Shown here: piece after piece, positions 26,204 through 35,061 of the stretch
How the letters are laid out: every line of letters starts with the position of its first letter
Position numbering within the stretch: position 1 is the first letter of the stretch
Origin: Occultella aeris
GTDB taxonomy: Bacteria > Actinomycetota > Actinomycetes > Actinomycetales > Beutenbergiaceae
Direction: 5' to 3'
Assembly: GCF_902703175.1 (NCBI RefSeq)
Contig: NZ_CACRYJ010000068.1
Location: 62,001 to 126,000 of the forward strand
Length of the DNA stretch: 64,000 nucleotides
Notes under the pieces: model-generated
Seen by the model: only the letters and a program-made list of their open reading frames with translations
Told to the model about the DNA's origin: nothing
The model's database searches: none
Made by a program: the position numbers and the translations under genes

Positions 26204-27541
26204 TCAGTGCTGCGCGTCGGGCAACTGACGCATGGTCCAGAACGGCCCGATCACCACGCACAGGGCAGACAGCAGCTGCCCAGCCGCTCCGATCCACATC
26301 GTCGCGACGACACCCACCCACGTGCCGAGGGCGCCTGCGAGCAGCGCAGCGATCGGCATCACACCCCACACACAGAAGCGCACGGAGGCGTTCATGCGGC
26401 CGAGCAGGCGGGGCGGCGTGATGCGCTGGCGGAAGGTGACCTGCGTTATGTTGTAGAGGAGCACGGTGAAACTGCCGATGAAGCCCTGCACGACCAGGAG
26501 CGGGAACGCGACGGCGGGGAAGGTGGCGGCGAGTGGCAGCAGGCACGCGACCGTGCTGAAGGCGACCGCACTCACAGGGATCGCGCGCGCCTCGCCGATC
26601 CACCGCACGATGTGCGGGGTCGCGACGGCGCCGGCGAGGCCGCCGATCGAGCCGAGCGAGAAGATCAGGCCCATGGCGGCGGGTGTCAACCCCAGCTCGC
26701 GCAGCAGGAAGATCGGCAGCAACGTGAAGGACATCGTGTTGAAGAAGTTCGAGATGCCGGTGGTGCCGACGATGCGCCGCAGCAGCTCGTTGCCGAACAC
26801 CCAGCGCAGCCCTTCCCCGATCTCCTGCAGGATCGGAGCGCGGTCCTCGGGAGCGCGCGACTGTTCGTGATCGCGAGTGAGCAGCAGCGCGATGAGCGAC
26901 GTGATGTAGGTGCCCACCGTCGCCAGGATCGCGAAGGGTGCGGTGATCAGGCCGATGAGCCACCCTCCCAGGGCCGGCCCGCTGATGTTGGCGAGCTCGC
27001 GGGTTGCCTCGAGCTTTCCGTTCGCCTCGGCGATCTGGTTCTCGCGCACGAGCGAGGGGATGATGCTCTGGTACGAGACGTCGAAGAAGACCGTGGCGAT
27101 CCCGACCACGAGCGCCACGGCGTAGAGGTGCCACATTTCGAGCAGGTCCGCCCACCACAGCAGCGGCAGGGTGAGCAGTGCGGTCGCGCGCACCGCGTCC
27201 GCCCAGATCATCACCCGACGCTTGCGCATGCGGTCGATCCAGGCGCCGGCCGGAAGCCCGACGACGAGGAACGCGGCGACAGCGGCGGCGTTCAGGAGTC
27301 CGACCTCGAACTCGGTCGCGTGCAACAGCAGCACTGCGAGCACGGGGATCGCGAGCTCGGTGACCTGCGAGCCGACCTGCGCGAGCGCCTGCCCGGACCA
27401 CATGGTGATGAAGTTCCGGTCGCGCCAGAGCGAGCCCCGCGGCGCATCGCGTGCCGTCGTCGGCTCGGTCGCCTCGATCGACCCGACGGGGTCGTCCGCG
27501 GCCGCGCTCGGATCGCCTGACTGGGGCATGCCGATCAGCAT
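26204..27541 (-). CDS. MFS transporter, drug/siderophore-exporter-like
   Basis: 445 residues, about 12 membrane segments, Pfam MFS_3/EntS-like. The N-terminal helix pair reads FITMWSGQALAQVGSQVTELAIPVLAVLLL. The loop after TM2 has PAGAWIDRMRKRRVMI, the MFS A-motif. A long charged central loop follows TM6. Exporters of this type pump drugs or small metabolites with protons. Start: ATG 27541 (MLIGMPQSG) or ATG 27529. Neither has a strong ribosome site. A longer in-frame extension has no homology. It ends 20 bp from the convergent lactonase-like gene. The acetyltransferase gene ends 107 bp upstream on the same strand, so the two may be co-transcribed. Confidence 0.9.
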   Translation of the reverse strand: MLIGMPQSGDPSAAADDPVGSIEATEPTTARDAPRGSLWRDRNFITMWSGQALAQVGSQVTELAIPVLAVLLLHATEFEVGLLNAAAVAAFLVVGLPAGAWIDRMRKRRVMIWADAVRATALLTLPLLWWADLLEMWHLYAVALVVGIATVFFDVSYQSIIPSLVRENQIAEANGKLEATRELANISGPALGGWLIGLITAPFAILATVGTYITSLIALLLTRDHEQSRAPEDRAPILQEIGEGLRWVFGNELLRRIVGTTGISNFFNTMSFTLLPIFLLRELGLTPAAMGLIFSLGSIGGLAGAVATPHIVRWIGEARAIPVSAVAFSTVACLLPLAATFPAVAFPLLVVQGFIGSFTVLLYNITQVTFRQRITPPRLLGRMNASVRFCVWGVMPIAALLAGALGTWVGVVATMWIGAAGQLLSALCVVIGPFWTMRQLPDAQH

Positions 27542-27648
27542 GCGCAAGTGATTGGGGACTGTCAATCGATGGCGCTGCGGTGACGCACGACTGGAGCCGG
27601 AGCGGGTGTGGTTCGTTGCCGACGCACCGGTCAGCAGTTCTCCGCCCC

Positions 27649-28842
27649 TCAGAAGTGGTCGCGGATGTGTACCTGGCCGGGGCCGAACAGGTGGTCGATC
27701 ACCTGGTCGGCCTCGGTCGGGCCGCTCAGGTGCCCGACCAGGCGCAGGTTCGCGCAGGACTGCACCCCCGCCCAGGCCAGGGCAAGCCCCTGCGGTGTGA
27801 ACGTCGTGACCTGCTCGGGCGAGCCCGGGCCGGCCGCCACCCGCGCGCAGTCGATCGCTCCGCCGTCGACCCGCACGTCGTACACGCCGTTCATCGAGGC
27901 GAGCCGGTCCCCGGCGACCGCGAACCTCGCCCGCGCCGAGCCGTGCGAGCGGCGGGCCGCGAACGCCCCGGCGACGTCGTCGACACGGAGCATGTACCCC
28001 TCGGTGCGCACCTGCCGCCACGCGGCGGACGGCAGCACCAGGCGGGCGGGGTCCGCCCCGGAGGTCTCCAGCTTGATCGTCTCGATGATGGAGGAGAACG
28101 AGCCGAGCACCCGCCACAGCTCACGGTAGGCGTCCGGGGTCAGCGCGAGCAGGTCCTCGACCTCGAGCGGGTCGCGCTCGTCCGGTCCGCGAGTCCAGCT
28201 GACGTAGCCGACGACGGCGCCGCTCGCGTCGTGCGCGACGCTCACCCCGGTGAAGGCGTCGACGACCTCGGCGTCCGTGGCCGGGAAGGACACCCCGCGG
28301 CGGCTCAGCGGGCCACGCTGGAGCGAGGCCCACGCGTCGTAGACGGCTCGCGCGGCGGGGATGTCCGCGGCGCCGGCGCGACGCGTGGTGACGCCGGTGC
28401 CGGGCCGCACGGCAGCGGCCGCCGTGGTCGGCACCTCGACGGTGTCCGCGGCCCCGATCTGCTCGTAGCCGAACCGGCGGTAGATCCCGGGCGCCGTGGG
28501 GAAGAGCGTCGAGATGACCTCGCCGCGCTCGCGGGCCCCGCCCAGCACCCGCTCGAACAGGGCCTCGAGCAGTCCCCGGCCGCGGTACTCGGCCGCCACG
28601 GTGACGCCGGCGATGCCGCAGGTGGGGATCGAGGCGCCGTCCCACCAGGACTCGTACTCGCGGCCGATGACGCGGGCGGCGAGCCGGTCGTCGTCGAAGG
28701 TGCCCCACAGGTGCATCCCGGCCGGGTAGGAGACCGGTTGTGGGGCGGTCAGGCCGCCTGCTGGCATGCCGAAGGCCTCCGCGCCGAGGCGGCGGCTGGC
28801 CGCGATGTCGTCGGGGCCGAGCTCCCGCGTGGTGAAGGTCAT
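27649..28842 (-). CDS. GNAT acetyltransferase, Eis-like
   Basis: 397 residues with the three-part Eis plan: an N-terminal GNAT domain with the acetyl-CoA loop VTVAAEYRGRGLLEALFERVL near residue 80, a central second GNAT-like domain, and a C-terminal sterol-carrier-like domain ending LFGPGQVHIRDHF. Eis proteins acetylate aminoglycosides and other amines at several positions. The C-terminal carboxylate, catalytic in Eis, is a Phe end here as in many homologues. ATG 28842 is used. It is divergent from parA, 83 bp away, and followed by the MFS gene. An exporter next to a drug-acetylating enzyme suggests a resistance pair, by context only. Confidence 0.88.
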   Translation of the reverse strand: MTFTTRELGPDDIAASRRLGAEAFGMPAGGLTAPQPVSYPAGMHLWGTFDDDRLAARVIGREYESWWDGASIPTCGIAGVTVAAEYRGRGLLEALFERVLGGARERGEVISTLFPTAPGIYRRFGYEQIGAADTVEVPTTAAAAVRPGTGVTTRRAGAADIPAARAVYDAWASLQRGPLSRRGVSFPATDAEVVDAFTGVSVAHDASGAVVGYVSWTRGPDERDPLEVEDLLALTPDAYRELWRVLGSFSSIIETIKLETSGADPARLVLPSAAWRQVRTEGYMLRVDDVAGAFAARRSHGSARARFAVAGDRLASMNGVYDVRVDGGAIDCARVAAGPGSPEQVTTFTPQGLALAWAGVQSCANLRLVGHLSGPTEADQVIDHLFGPGQVHIRDHF

Positions 28843-28925
28843 CGGGCCAGCGTAGGGGGCGCGGAAACCGAACGTGTGCGGCGCGCGCAGTTGGTGATGT
28901 CCGGTCAGGACAGTAGTTTGGCGGG

Positions 28926-29771
28926 GTGAGTACCGAAGCCTCCGACACCAGGACCGAACGCGACTTCCCGGTGCCCCAGCCGTTGAACGGTCACGGTCCG
29001 GCTCGGATCATCGCGATGTGCAACCAGAAGGGCGGGGTGGGCAAGACCACCACCACGATCAACCTGGGTGCCACGCTGGCGGAGTACGGCCGCAAGGTGC
29101 TCATCGTGGACTTCGACCCGCAGGGCGCGGCGTCCGCAGGACTCGGGGTGGCCGCCCACGAGCTCGACGACACCATCTACACGGAACTGATGGCGGCGAA
29201 GCCGGACGTGCACCAGGTGATCCGGGAGACCGGCGTACCGAACCTGGACCTGATCCCCGCGAACATCGACCTGTCCGCGGCCGAGGTGCAGCTGGTCAAC
29301 GAGGTGGCCCGGGAGCAGGCCCTCGGCCGGGTGCTGCGCCCGATCACCGACGACTACGACGTCATCCTGATCGACTGCCAGCCCTCGCTCGGACTGCTCA
29401 CGGTGAACGCGCTGACCGCCGCGCACGGTGTCATCATCCCGCTCGAGACCGAGTTCTTCGCGCTGCGTGGCGTCGCGCTGCTGGTCGAGACGATCGACAA
29501 GGTGCGCGACCGGCTCAACCCGCGCCTGCACACCGACGGCATCCTGGCGACCATGTACGACGCCCGCACGCTGCACTCGCGGGAAGTGCTCGCCCGGGTG
29601 CGGGAGGCGTTCGGTGACACGGTGTTCGACACGGTGATCACCCGGACCGTGAAGTTCCCGGACGCATCCGTGGCGACCGAGCCGATCACCACCTACGCCC
29701 CGAACCACGCAGGTGCGTACAACTACCGCAAGCTCGCCCGCGAACTCATCTCCCGTGGCGACGTCGCCTGA
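28926..29771 (+). CDS. parA: ParA-family chromosome partitioning ATPase
   Basis: 281 residues. Deviant Walker A CNQKGGVGKTTTTINLG near residue 32, Walker A' VLIVDFDPQGAASAG near 58 and Walker B VILIDCQPSLGLLT near 148 are all intact. No parB follows. Instead scpA overlaps its end. This is the second actinobacterial ParA, the one tied to the condensin genes rather than to oriC parAB. It probably positions or loads the chromosome with ScpAB. GTG 28926 gives a 27-residue tail before the ATPase. It is divergent from the Eis-like gene. Confidence 0.94.
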   Translation: MSTEASDTRTERDFPVPQPLNGHGPARIIAMCNQKGGVGKTTTTINLGATLAEYGRKVLIVDFDPQGAASAGLGVAAHELDDTIYTELMAAKPDVHQVIRETGVPNLDLIPANIDLSAAEVQLVNEVAREQALGRVLRPITDDYDVILIDCQPSLGLLTVNALTAAHGVIIPLETEFFALRGVALLVETIDKVRDRLNPRLHTDGILATMYDARTLHSREVLARVREAFGDTVFDTVITRTVKFPDASVATEPITTYAPNHAGAYNYRKLARELISRGDVA

Positions 29772-30660
29772 AGACACCCTCGCCGGCGACACGCCCACCG
29801 ACGAGGCGGTGCGGCGGGCCACCTTCGAGGTGAGCCTGGTCAACTTCTCGGGTCCGTTCGACGTGCTGCTCTCGCTGATCGCGAAGCACAAGATGGACGT
29901 GACCGAGGTGGCCCTCGCCGTCGTCACCGACGATTTCATCGCGCACATCCGCGCGCAGGAGGAGTGGGACCTGTCCCAGGCGAGCGAGTTCCTGGTGATC
30001 GCCGCGACCCTGCTGGACCTGAAGGCGGCCCGGCTGCTGCCCCGGGGCGTGGTGGACGACGCCGAGGACCTGGAACTGCTCGAGGCCCGAGACCTGCTGT
30101 TCGCACGGCTGTTGCAGTACCGGGCGTTCAAGGAGGTCGCCGGGCACCTGGACGCCGAATGGGTCCGGATGGGCAGGTCCTACCCCCGCAGCGTGGCCCT
30201 CGAGGCGCGGTTCGCGGCGCTGTTGCCTGAGCTCGTGATGCAGGTGGGCCCTGCCGAGCTGGCCGCACTGGCCGCGACGGCGCTCGCCCCGAAGGCCCCG
30301 CCACCCGGCGTGGACCTCAGCCACCTGCACAACCCGGTGGTGAGCGTGCGGGAGCAGGCGGCCCACATCGTCGACCGGTTGCGCCGGTCGGGATCGCTGT
30401 CCTTCCGGGCCCTCACCGATGACGCCGACGGCACGAACGTGGTCGTGGCCCGGTTCCTCGCGCTGCTGGAGCTGTACCGGGAGAGCGCCGTCGCGTTCGA
30501 TCAGGCCGACGCGCTGGGGGAGCTGACCGTGCGCTGGACCGGCGCCGACGAGGGGGACGTCGCCGTCGAGGACGACTACGAGGACGGACCGGTGGTGCCG
30601 CAGGACGAGGCCGACCCGGCCGGAGCGCCCGACCCGGCCGGAGAGCAGGAGCAAGGATGA
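29755..30660 (+). CDS. scpA: Segregation and condensation protein A
   Basis: 301 residues from GTG 29755 (VATSPEDTLAGD). The frame is open further upstream. The kleisin N-terminal signature FEVSLVNFSGPFDVLLSLIAKHKMDV, which grips the SMC neck, starts near residue 24. A helical middle and a C-terminal winged helix (SFRALTDDADGTNVVVARFLALLELYR) that binds the SMC cap follow. The tail is long and acidic. It overlaps the parA end by 17 bases and the scpB start by 4, so the genes are coupled. It acts with ScpB and SMC in chromosome compaction. Confidence 0.93.
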   Translation: MATSPEDTLAGDTPTDEAVRRATFEVSLVNFSGPFDVLLSLIAKHKMDVTEVALAVVTDDFIAHIRAQEEWDLSQASEFLVIAATLLDLKAARLLPRGVVDDAEDLELLEARDLLFARLLQYRAFKEVAGHLDAEWVRMGRSYPRSVALEARFAALLPELVMQVGPAELAALAATALAPKAPPPGVDLSHLHNPVVSVREQAAHIVDRLRRSGSLSFRALTDDADGTNVVVARFLALLELYRESAVAFDQADALGELTVRWTGADEGDVAVEDDYEDGPVVPQDEADPAGAPDPAGEQEQG

Positions 30661-31361
30661 CCGAGTTCACCACGGAGCCGAGCGAGACCGACGGTGCGTC
30701 CACCGCGGCGCCCCCCGGCGAACGCCCAACAGGGGAGGACCTTCCCGCGGACGAGGGCTCAGCAGCGGAGCCCGCTGCGCCGGCCGCAGCCGGTGTCCTG
30801 GACGCCCCGGGCGGGCTGCACGCGGCGCTCGAGGCGATCCTCATGGTCACCGAGACCCCGATCGCCGCCGCCCAGCTGGCCACGGTCCTGACCGTTCCCG
30901 AGGTCGAGGTGGCCGAGGCGCTCGCGGACCTGGTCGCCGACTACACCGGTGGCTCCCGGCCACGCGGCTTCGAGCTGCGGGAGGTCGCCGGCGGGTGGCG
31001 GTTCTACTCCGCGCCCGCGTTCGCCGCGGCCGTGGACGCGTTCGTGCTGGATGGGCAGACGGCCCGGCTCACCCAGGCCTCGTTGGAGACCCTGGCCGTG
31101 ATCGCGTACCGTCAGCCGGTGGCCCGCGGTCGGATCGCGGCCATCCGCGGTGTGAACGTGGACTCGGTGGTGCGGACCCTGCTCACCCGTGGTCTGATCG
31201 AGGAGGCGGGTACCGACTCCGAGAGCGGGGCGATCCTGTACCGGACCAGTTCCTACTTCCTCGAGCGGCTCGGGCTCCGTTCCCTGGAGGACCTCCCGCC
31301 ACTCGCCCCCTACCTGCCCGATATCGACGCGTTCGACGACATTGACGGAGCCACCCGATGA
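30657..31361 (+). CDS. scpB: Segregation and condensation protein B
   Basis: 234 residues. Two winged-helix domains: the first at about residues 55-130 (LHAALEAILMVTETPIAAAQLATVL) and the second at about 140-205 (LTQASLETLAVIAYRQPVARGRIAAIRGVNVDSVVRTLL, the strongest family signature). An N-terminal Pro/Glu-rich tail of about 50 residues is disordered. ATGA overlap joins it to scpA before and to rluB after. It dimerises and binds ScpA in the SMC condensin. Confidence 0.95.
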   Translation: MTEFTTEPSETDGASTAAPPGERPTGEDLPADEGSAAEPAAPAAAGVLDAPGGLHAALEAILMVTETPIAAAQLATVLTVPEVEVAEALADLVADYTGGSRPRGFELREVAGGWRFYSAPAFAAAVDAFVLDGQTARLTQASLETLAVIAYRQPVARGRIAAIRGVNVDSVVRTLLTRGLIEEAGTDSESGAILYRTSSYFLERLGLRSLEDLPPLAPYLPDIDAFDDIDGATR

Positions 31362-32134
31362 CCCCCCGATCCCAGCGACCGAACAATCCGCCCAGAGATG
31401 TCCACGACCCCGACGGTGTCCGCCTCCAGAAGGTGCTCGCCGGCGCCGGCCTCGGTTCCCGCCGGGCCTGCGAGGACATCATCACCGCCGGCCGGGTCAC
31501 CGTCGACGGTGTCCAGGTGCGCGAACTCGGCGTCCGAGTGGACCCGACCACCGCCGTCATCCACGTGGATGGGGACCGCGTGCAGCTCGACGACAGCGTC
31601 GTGACCATCGCGCTGAACAAGCCCTTCGGCGTCTACTCGAGCATGCGCGACGAGCAGGGCCGCCCCGACCTCGCCCAGTTCGTGGCGGATCGGACCGAGC
31701 GGATGTTCCACGTCGGCCGCCTCGACGCCGAGACCGAGGGCCTGATCCTGCTCACGAACGACGGCGAGCTCGCGCACCGGCTCACCCACCCCTCCTACGA
31801 GGTCGCCAAGACCTACCTGGCCGAGGTCGACGGCCGGGTCGCGCGTGGACTGGGCCGCCAGCTCATGGAGGGCGTGGAACTCGAGGACGGCCCCGTGAAG
31901 GTCGACTCCTTCAAGGTGCTCGAGACCACCCCCGGTGCCTCCATCGTCGAGGTCGTGCTGCACGAGGGCCGCAACCACATCGTGCGTCGCATGTTCGAGG
32001 AGGTCGGCCACCCCGTGGTCAAGCTCTCCCGCACCCAGATCGGCCCGATCCGCCTCGGTCACCTCAAGGTCGGGCGCACCCGGGTCATCGAGGGACGCGA
32101 GCTCGGGTCCCTGATGTCCGCGGTCGGCATGTAG
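31358..32134 (+). CDS. rluB: Pseudouridine synthase RluB/RsuA family
   Basis: 258 residues. An N-terminal S4 RNA-binding domain (VRLQKVLAGAGLGSRRACEDII, about residues 20-80) is followed by the RsuA/RluB catalytic domain with NKPFGVYSS near 85 and the catalytic motif GRLDAETEGLILLTNDGEL near 115. The RNHIVRRM segment near 205 is also conserved. It converts a uridine in 23S rRNA (helix 89/90 region in known RluB) to pseudouridine. The start overlaps the scpB stop. The scpA-scpB-rluB order is typical across Gram-positive bacteria. Confidence 0.94.
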   Translation: MTPRSQRPNNPPRDVHDPDGVRLQKVLAGAGLGSRRACEDIITAGRVTVDGVQVRELGVRVDPTTAVIHVDGDRVQLDDSVVTIALNKPFGVYSSMRDEQGRPDLAQFVADRTERMFHVGRLDAETEGLILLTNDGELAHRLTHPSYEVAKTYLAEVDGRVARGLGRQLMEGVELEDGPVKVDSFKVLETTPGASIVEVVLHEGRNHIVRRMFEEVGHPVVKLSRTQIGPIRLGHLKVGRTRVIEGRELGSLMSAVGM

Positions 32135-32142
32135 CCAGGCCC

Positions 32143-33180
32143 GTGGAGACGCAGGCGCCGGACACCGCCGGCCTGTACCGCCGGTTCGCGCGGCTCGAGG
32201 CCCGCGGTTCCTCGCCGATCTACGAGGCGCTCTGCCTCGCGATCGCCGAGTCGGCGCCGACGCTCGCCGTGCTCGCCTCGCTGCCGCGCCACAAGCGCCA
32301 GCCGAACCTGCTGCTCGGCGCACTGCGCTGGTTCGGTGCGCCCGTCGAGGAGCCGACGGCGGCCCTCGCCTTCATCGCGGACCGCGCCGAGGACCTGCGC
32401 TGCTTCATGCTCGACCACGCCACCCAGACGAACGAGGTGGCCCGGTGCGCGGTGATGCTGCCCGCCCTCGCGCTCGTGCCCGGCCCGGTGGCCCTGCTCG
32501 AGCTCGGGGCGAGCGCCGGGTTGTGCCTGCTCCCGGACCGCTGGTCCTACGAGTGGACCCGGCCCGATGGGAGCCTGGTGCGTCTCGGCTCCGGTGGGCC
32601 CGACCAGGTGAGCGTGGGCGCCAGGGTCAGCGGGCCGGCGCCGCTGCCGACGGTGATGCCGGACGTGGTCGCCCGACTCGGCCTCGACGCGAATCCGATC
32701 GACGCCGCCGCCCCGGACCAGCAGCGCTGGCTGGAGTGCCTGATCTGGCCGGAGCACACCGAGCGGGCCGAACGGCTGCACGCCGCTCTGGCGGCGGCCG
32801 CCGCCGACCCGCCCCCGATCCGGACCGGACTCTTCCCGGCCGACGTGCCGGCCGCCGTCGACCACCTGCACGAGCGGGCACCCGGGGCGACGGTCGTGGT
32901 GCTGCACAGCGCCGCCGTCGCCTACGCCGATGCCGACGCCCGCGCCCAGCTTGCCGCGGTGTTGGCCGTGCTCGACGTGCGCAGGCTCGGCCTGGAGGGC
33001 GCCCAGGTGACCCGTGACCTCGGCCTGGCGGGTGTCCCCGACGCCGGCGGGCGCTTCGTGCTCAGTCTCGACGACCGCGTCCTGGGCACGGCGGATCCGC
33101 ATGGCCGCGACCTGGACTGGTCCGAGGCCGACGGCCGGCACGCGGACCTGGACCGGCCGCGGAGCTGGTCGCACCGCTGA
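32143..33180 (+). CDS. DUF2332 family protein
   Basis: 345 residues from GTG 32143, 8 bp after the rluB stop. A longer frame extends upstream only as a shadow of rluB. It matches the actinobacterial DUF2332 family: opening LYRRFARLEARGSSPIYEALCLAIAES, a middle segment LLELGASAGLCLLPDRW that looks like a SAM-binding loop (E-x-G-x-S-x-G), and VVLHSAAVAYAD near 260. The fold suggests a methyltransferase-like protein, but no activity is established for the family as far as I know. It sits between rluB and tyrA, a place where it is often seen in relatives (recollection, not checked). Confidence 0.8.
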   Translation: METQAPDTAGLYRRFARLEARGSSPIYEALCLAIAESAPTLAVLASLPRHKRQPNLLLGALRWFGAPVEEPTAALAFIADRAEDLRCFMLDHATQTNEVARCAVMLPALALVPGPVALLELGASAGLCLLPDRWSYEWTRPDGSLVRLGSGGPDQVSVGARVSGPAPLPTVMPDVVARLGLDANPIDAAAPDQQRWLECLIWPEHTERAERLHAALAAAAADPPPIRTGLFPADVPAAVDHLHERAPGATVVVLHSAAVAYADADARAQLAAVLAVLDVRRLGLEGAQVTRDLGLAGVPDAGGRFVLSLDDRVLGTADPHGRDLDWSEADGRHADLDRPRSWSHR

Positions 33181-33220
33181 TGCGCCGGGGTGGCCACCGC
33201 CGACGGTAGGGTGAGCCCTC

Positions 33221-34345
33221 GTGAACGCCGAGCCGAGCAACGTCGCTGCGACCCACGGTCCGGTCCGGATCGTCGGCGCTGGGTTGCTCGGTGCCAGCAT
33301 CGGGCTCGGCCTGTCCGCGCAGGGGGTCCCGGTCACGCTCTCGGACGCCTCGCCCACGGCGCAGGCCCTGGCCCGGGATGTGGGTGCCGGGGCGATCGCA
33401 CGGACGGAGGACGCGGTCCCGACGCTCGTCGTCGTGGCGGTGCCGCCCGACGTCGCCGCGCAGGTCGTGGCCGGCGAGCTGCGGGCATACCCCGGCGCCG
33501 TCGTGACGGACGTGGCGAGCGTGAAGTCGGTCATCCTCGCCGAGCTCGTTGCGATGGACTCCCTCGACCTGAGCCGCTACGTCGGGTCGCACCCGATGGC
33601 CGGCCGGGAGCGCTCCGGGGCCGGGGCGGCCTCCGCGGACCTGTTCGTCGGACGGCCCTGGGTGATCACCACCCGTGCCGGCCTGCACCCCCAGGCGCTC
33701 CTGGCCGTGCGGTCCCTGGCCGTGGACCTCGGCGCCGGCCCGGTGCAGATGACTCCGGCCGAGCACGATGACGCGGTAGCCCTGGTCTCCCATTTACCGC
33801 AGCTGATGGCCTCCCTCACCGCCGGGCGGCTGGTCGAGGCACCGGAGGCGGCGCTCGGCCTGGCCGGCCAGGGCCTGCGCGACGTCACCCGGATCGCCGC
33901 GAGCGACCCGCGGCTGTGGTCGGCGATCCTGACCGGGAACGCCGCCGCTGTGGGTACGCACCTGCGTGGCGTCCGTGACGATCTGGACGGGCTGCTCGAG
34001 GCCCTGGACCGGGCCGCCGTCGACGGGCCGCTCGCACTCGGCGCGATCGCCGGCATGGCCGGCGTGATCTCCGCCGGCAACGACGGTGCTGCGCGGATCC
34101 CCGGCAAGCACGGCGGTCTGCGCAAGCGCTACAGCGAGGTCACCGTGCTGGTACCCGACGAGCCGGGTGAGCTCGGTCGGCTGTTCACCGAGATCGGTGA
34201 GATCGGCGTCAACATCGAGGACTTCCAGATGGAACATGCCACCAGGCAGAGAGTGGGGATGGCGATCGTGTCGGTGATCCCGGCGTCGGCTACGACGCTC
34301 GAGGTGGCGTTGGAGGAGCGGGGCTGGCGCGTGGTGGCGCCGTGA
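33221..34345 (+). CDS. tyrA: Prephenate dehydrogenase with ACT domain
   Basis: 374 residues. It oxidatively decarboxylates prephenate to 4-hydroxyphenylpyruvate for tyrosine. NAD-binding loop IVGAGLLGASIGLGL near residue 17, catalytic His in GSHPMAGRERSG near 123, VSHLPQLMAS near 190 with the second His. A C-terminal ACT domain (VTVLVPDEPGELGRLFTEIGEIGVNIEDFQ, about 305-374) suggests feedback control by an amino acid. The GTG start is at 33221. Its stop overlaps the cmk start (GTGA). The tyrA-cmk pairing is seen in other actinobacteria. Confidence 0.93.
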   Translation: MNAEPSNVAATHGPVRIVGAGLLGASIGLGLSAQGVPVTLSDASPTAQALARDVGAGAIARTEDAVPTLVVVAVPPDVAAQVVAGELRAYPGAVVTDVASVKSVILAELVAMDSLDLSRYVGSHPMAGRERSGAGAASADLFVGRPWVITTRAGLHPQALLAVRSLAVDLGAGPVQMTPAEHDDAVALVSHLPQLMASLTAGRLVEAPEAALGLAGQGLRDVTRIAASDPRLWSAILTGNAAAVGTHLRGVRDDLDGLLEALDRAAVDGPLALGAIAGMAGVISAGNDGAARIPGKHGGLRKRYSEVTVLVPDEPGELGRLFTEIGEIGVNIEDFQMEHATRQRVGMAIVSVIPASATTLEVALEERGWRVVAP

Positions 34346-35061
34346 CGGCGCTGGTGGTGGCGATCGACGGACCGTCCGGCACCGGCAAGTCCACGATCAG
34401 CCGGCGGATCGCCGCCGAGTTCGGCCTCGCCTACCTCGACACCGGCGCCATGTACCGGGCCGCCGCCTGGTGGTGCGTGCGCGAGGGCATCGACCTGGCC
34501 GACACGGCCGCCGTCGCCGCGCAGGTGCGTGAGCTACCCCTGCAGATCGGGACGGACCCGCGTGAGCCTAGCTTCGCCGTCGGCGGCGAGGACGTGAGCG
34601 TCGTGATCCGAAGCACCGAGATCTCCACGATGGTCAGCGCCGTCGCGACGAACCTGGACGTGCGCGCGCAGCTGCAGGACCGTCAGCGTGCCGCGATCGC
34701 CGCCGAGCAGCGCCCGGACGGGTTCTCCGGCGGCCGTGGCATCGTGGCCGAGGGGCGGGACATCACCACGGTGGTGGCCCCGGACGCGCAGGTGCGGATC
34801 CTGCTCCTCGCGGACGAGGCGGCCCGGCTCGCCCGCCGTGCCAGGGAACTGCACGGAACCACGGACTCGGCCGCACTGGAGGCGACCCGGGACCAGGTGG
34901 TGCGTCGCGACGCGGACGACTCCACCGTCTCCAACTTCACCACCGCTGCGGACGGTGTCCTGACCGTGGACACCTCCACGATGACCCTGGAGGAGTCCGT
35001 GGACACCGTGCGTGGCATCGTCACCCGGGCCCTGGCCACGATCGAGGAGGGCGCCCGATGA
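34342..35061 (+). CDS. cmk: Cytidylate kinase
   Basis: 239 residues. P-loop AIDGPSGTGKSTISRRIA near residue 7 and YLDTGAMYRAAAW near 31, the CMP-binding insertion (about 75-120) and the RGREGT-like segment AEGRDITTVVAPDAQVRIL near 135. It phosphorylates CMP and dCMP. It overlaps both neighbours by four bases (GTGA to tyrA, ATGA to plsC), so tyrA-cmk-plsC form a coupled set. Confidence 0.95.
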   Translation: MTALVVAIDGPSGTGKSTISRRIAAEFGLAYLDTGAMYRAAAWWCVREGIDLADTAAVAAQVRELPLQIGTDPREPSFAVGGEDVSVVIRSTEISTMVSAVATNLDVRAQLQDRQRAAIAAEQRPDGFSGGRGIVAEGRDITTVVAPDAQVRILLLADEAARLARRARELHGTTDSAALEATRDQVVRRDADDSTVSNFTTAADGVLTVDTSTMTLEESVDTVRGIVTRALATIEEGAR

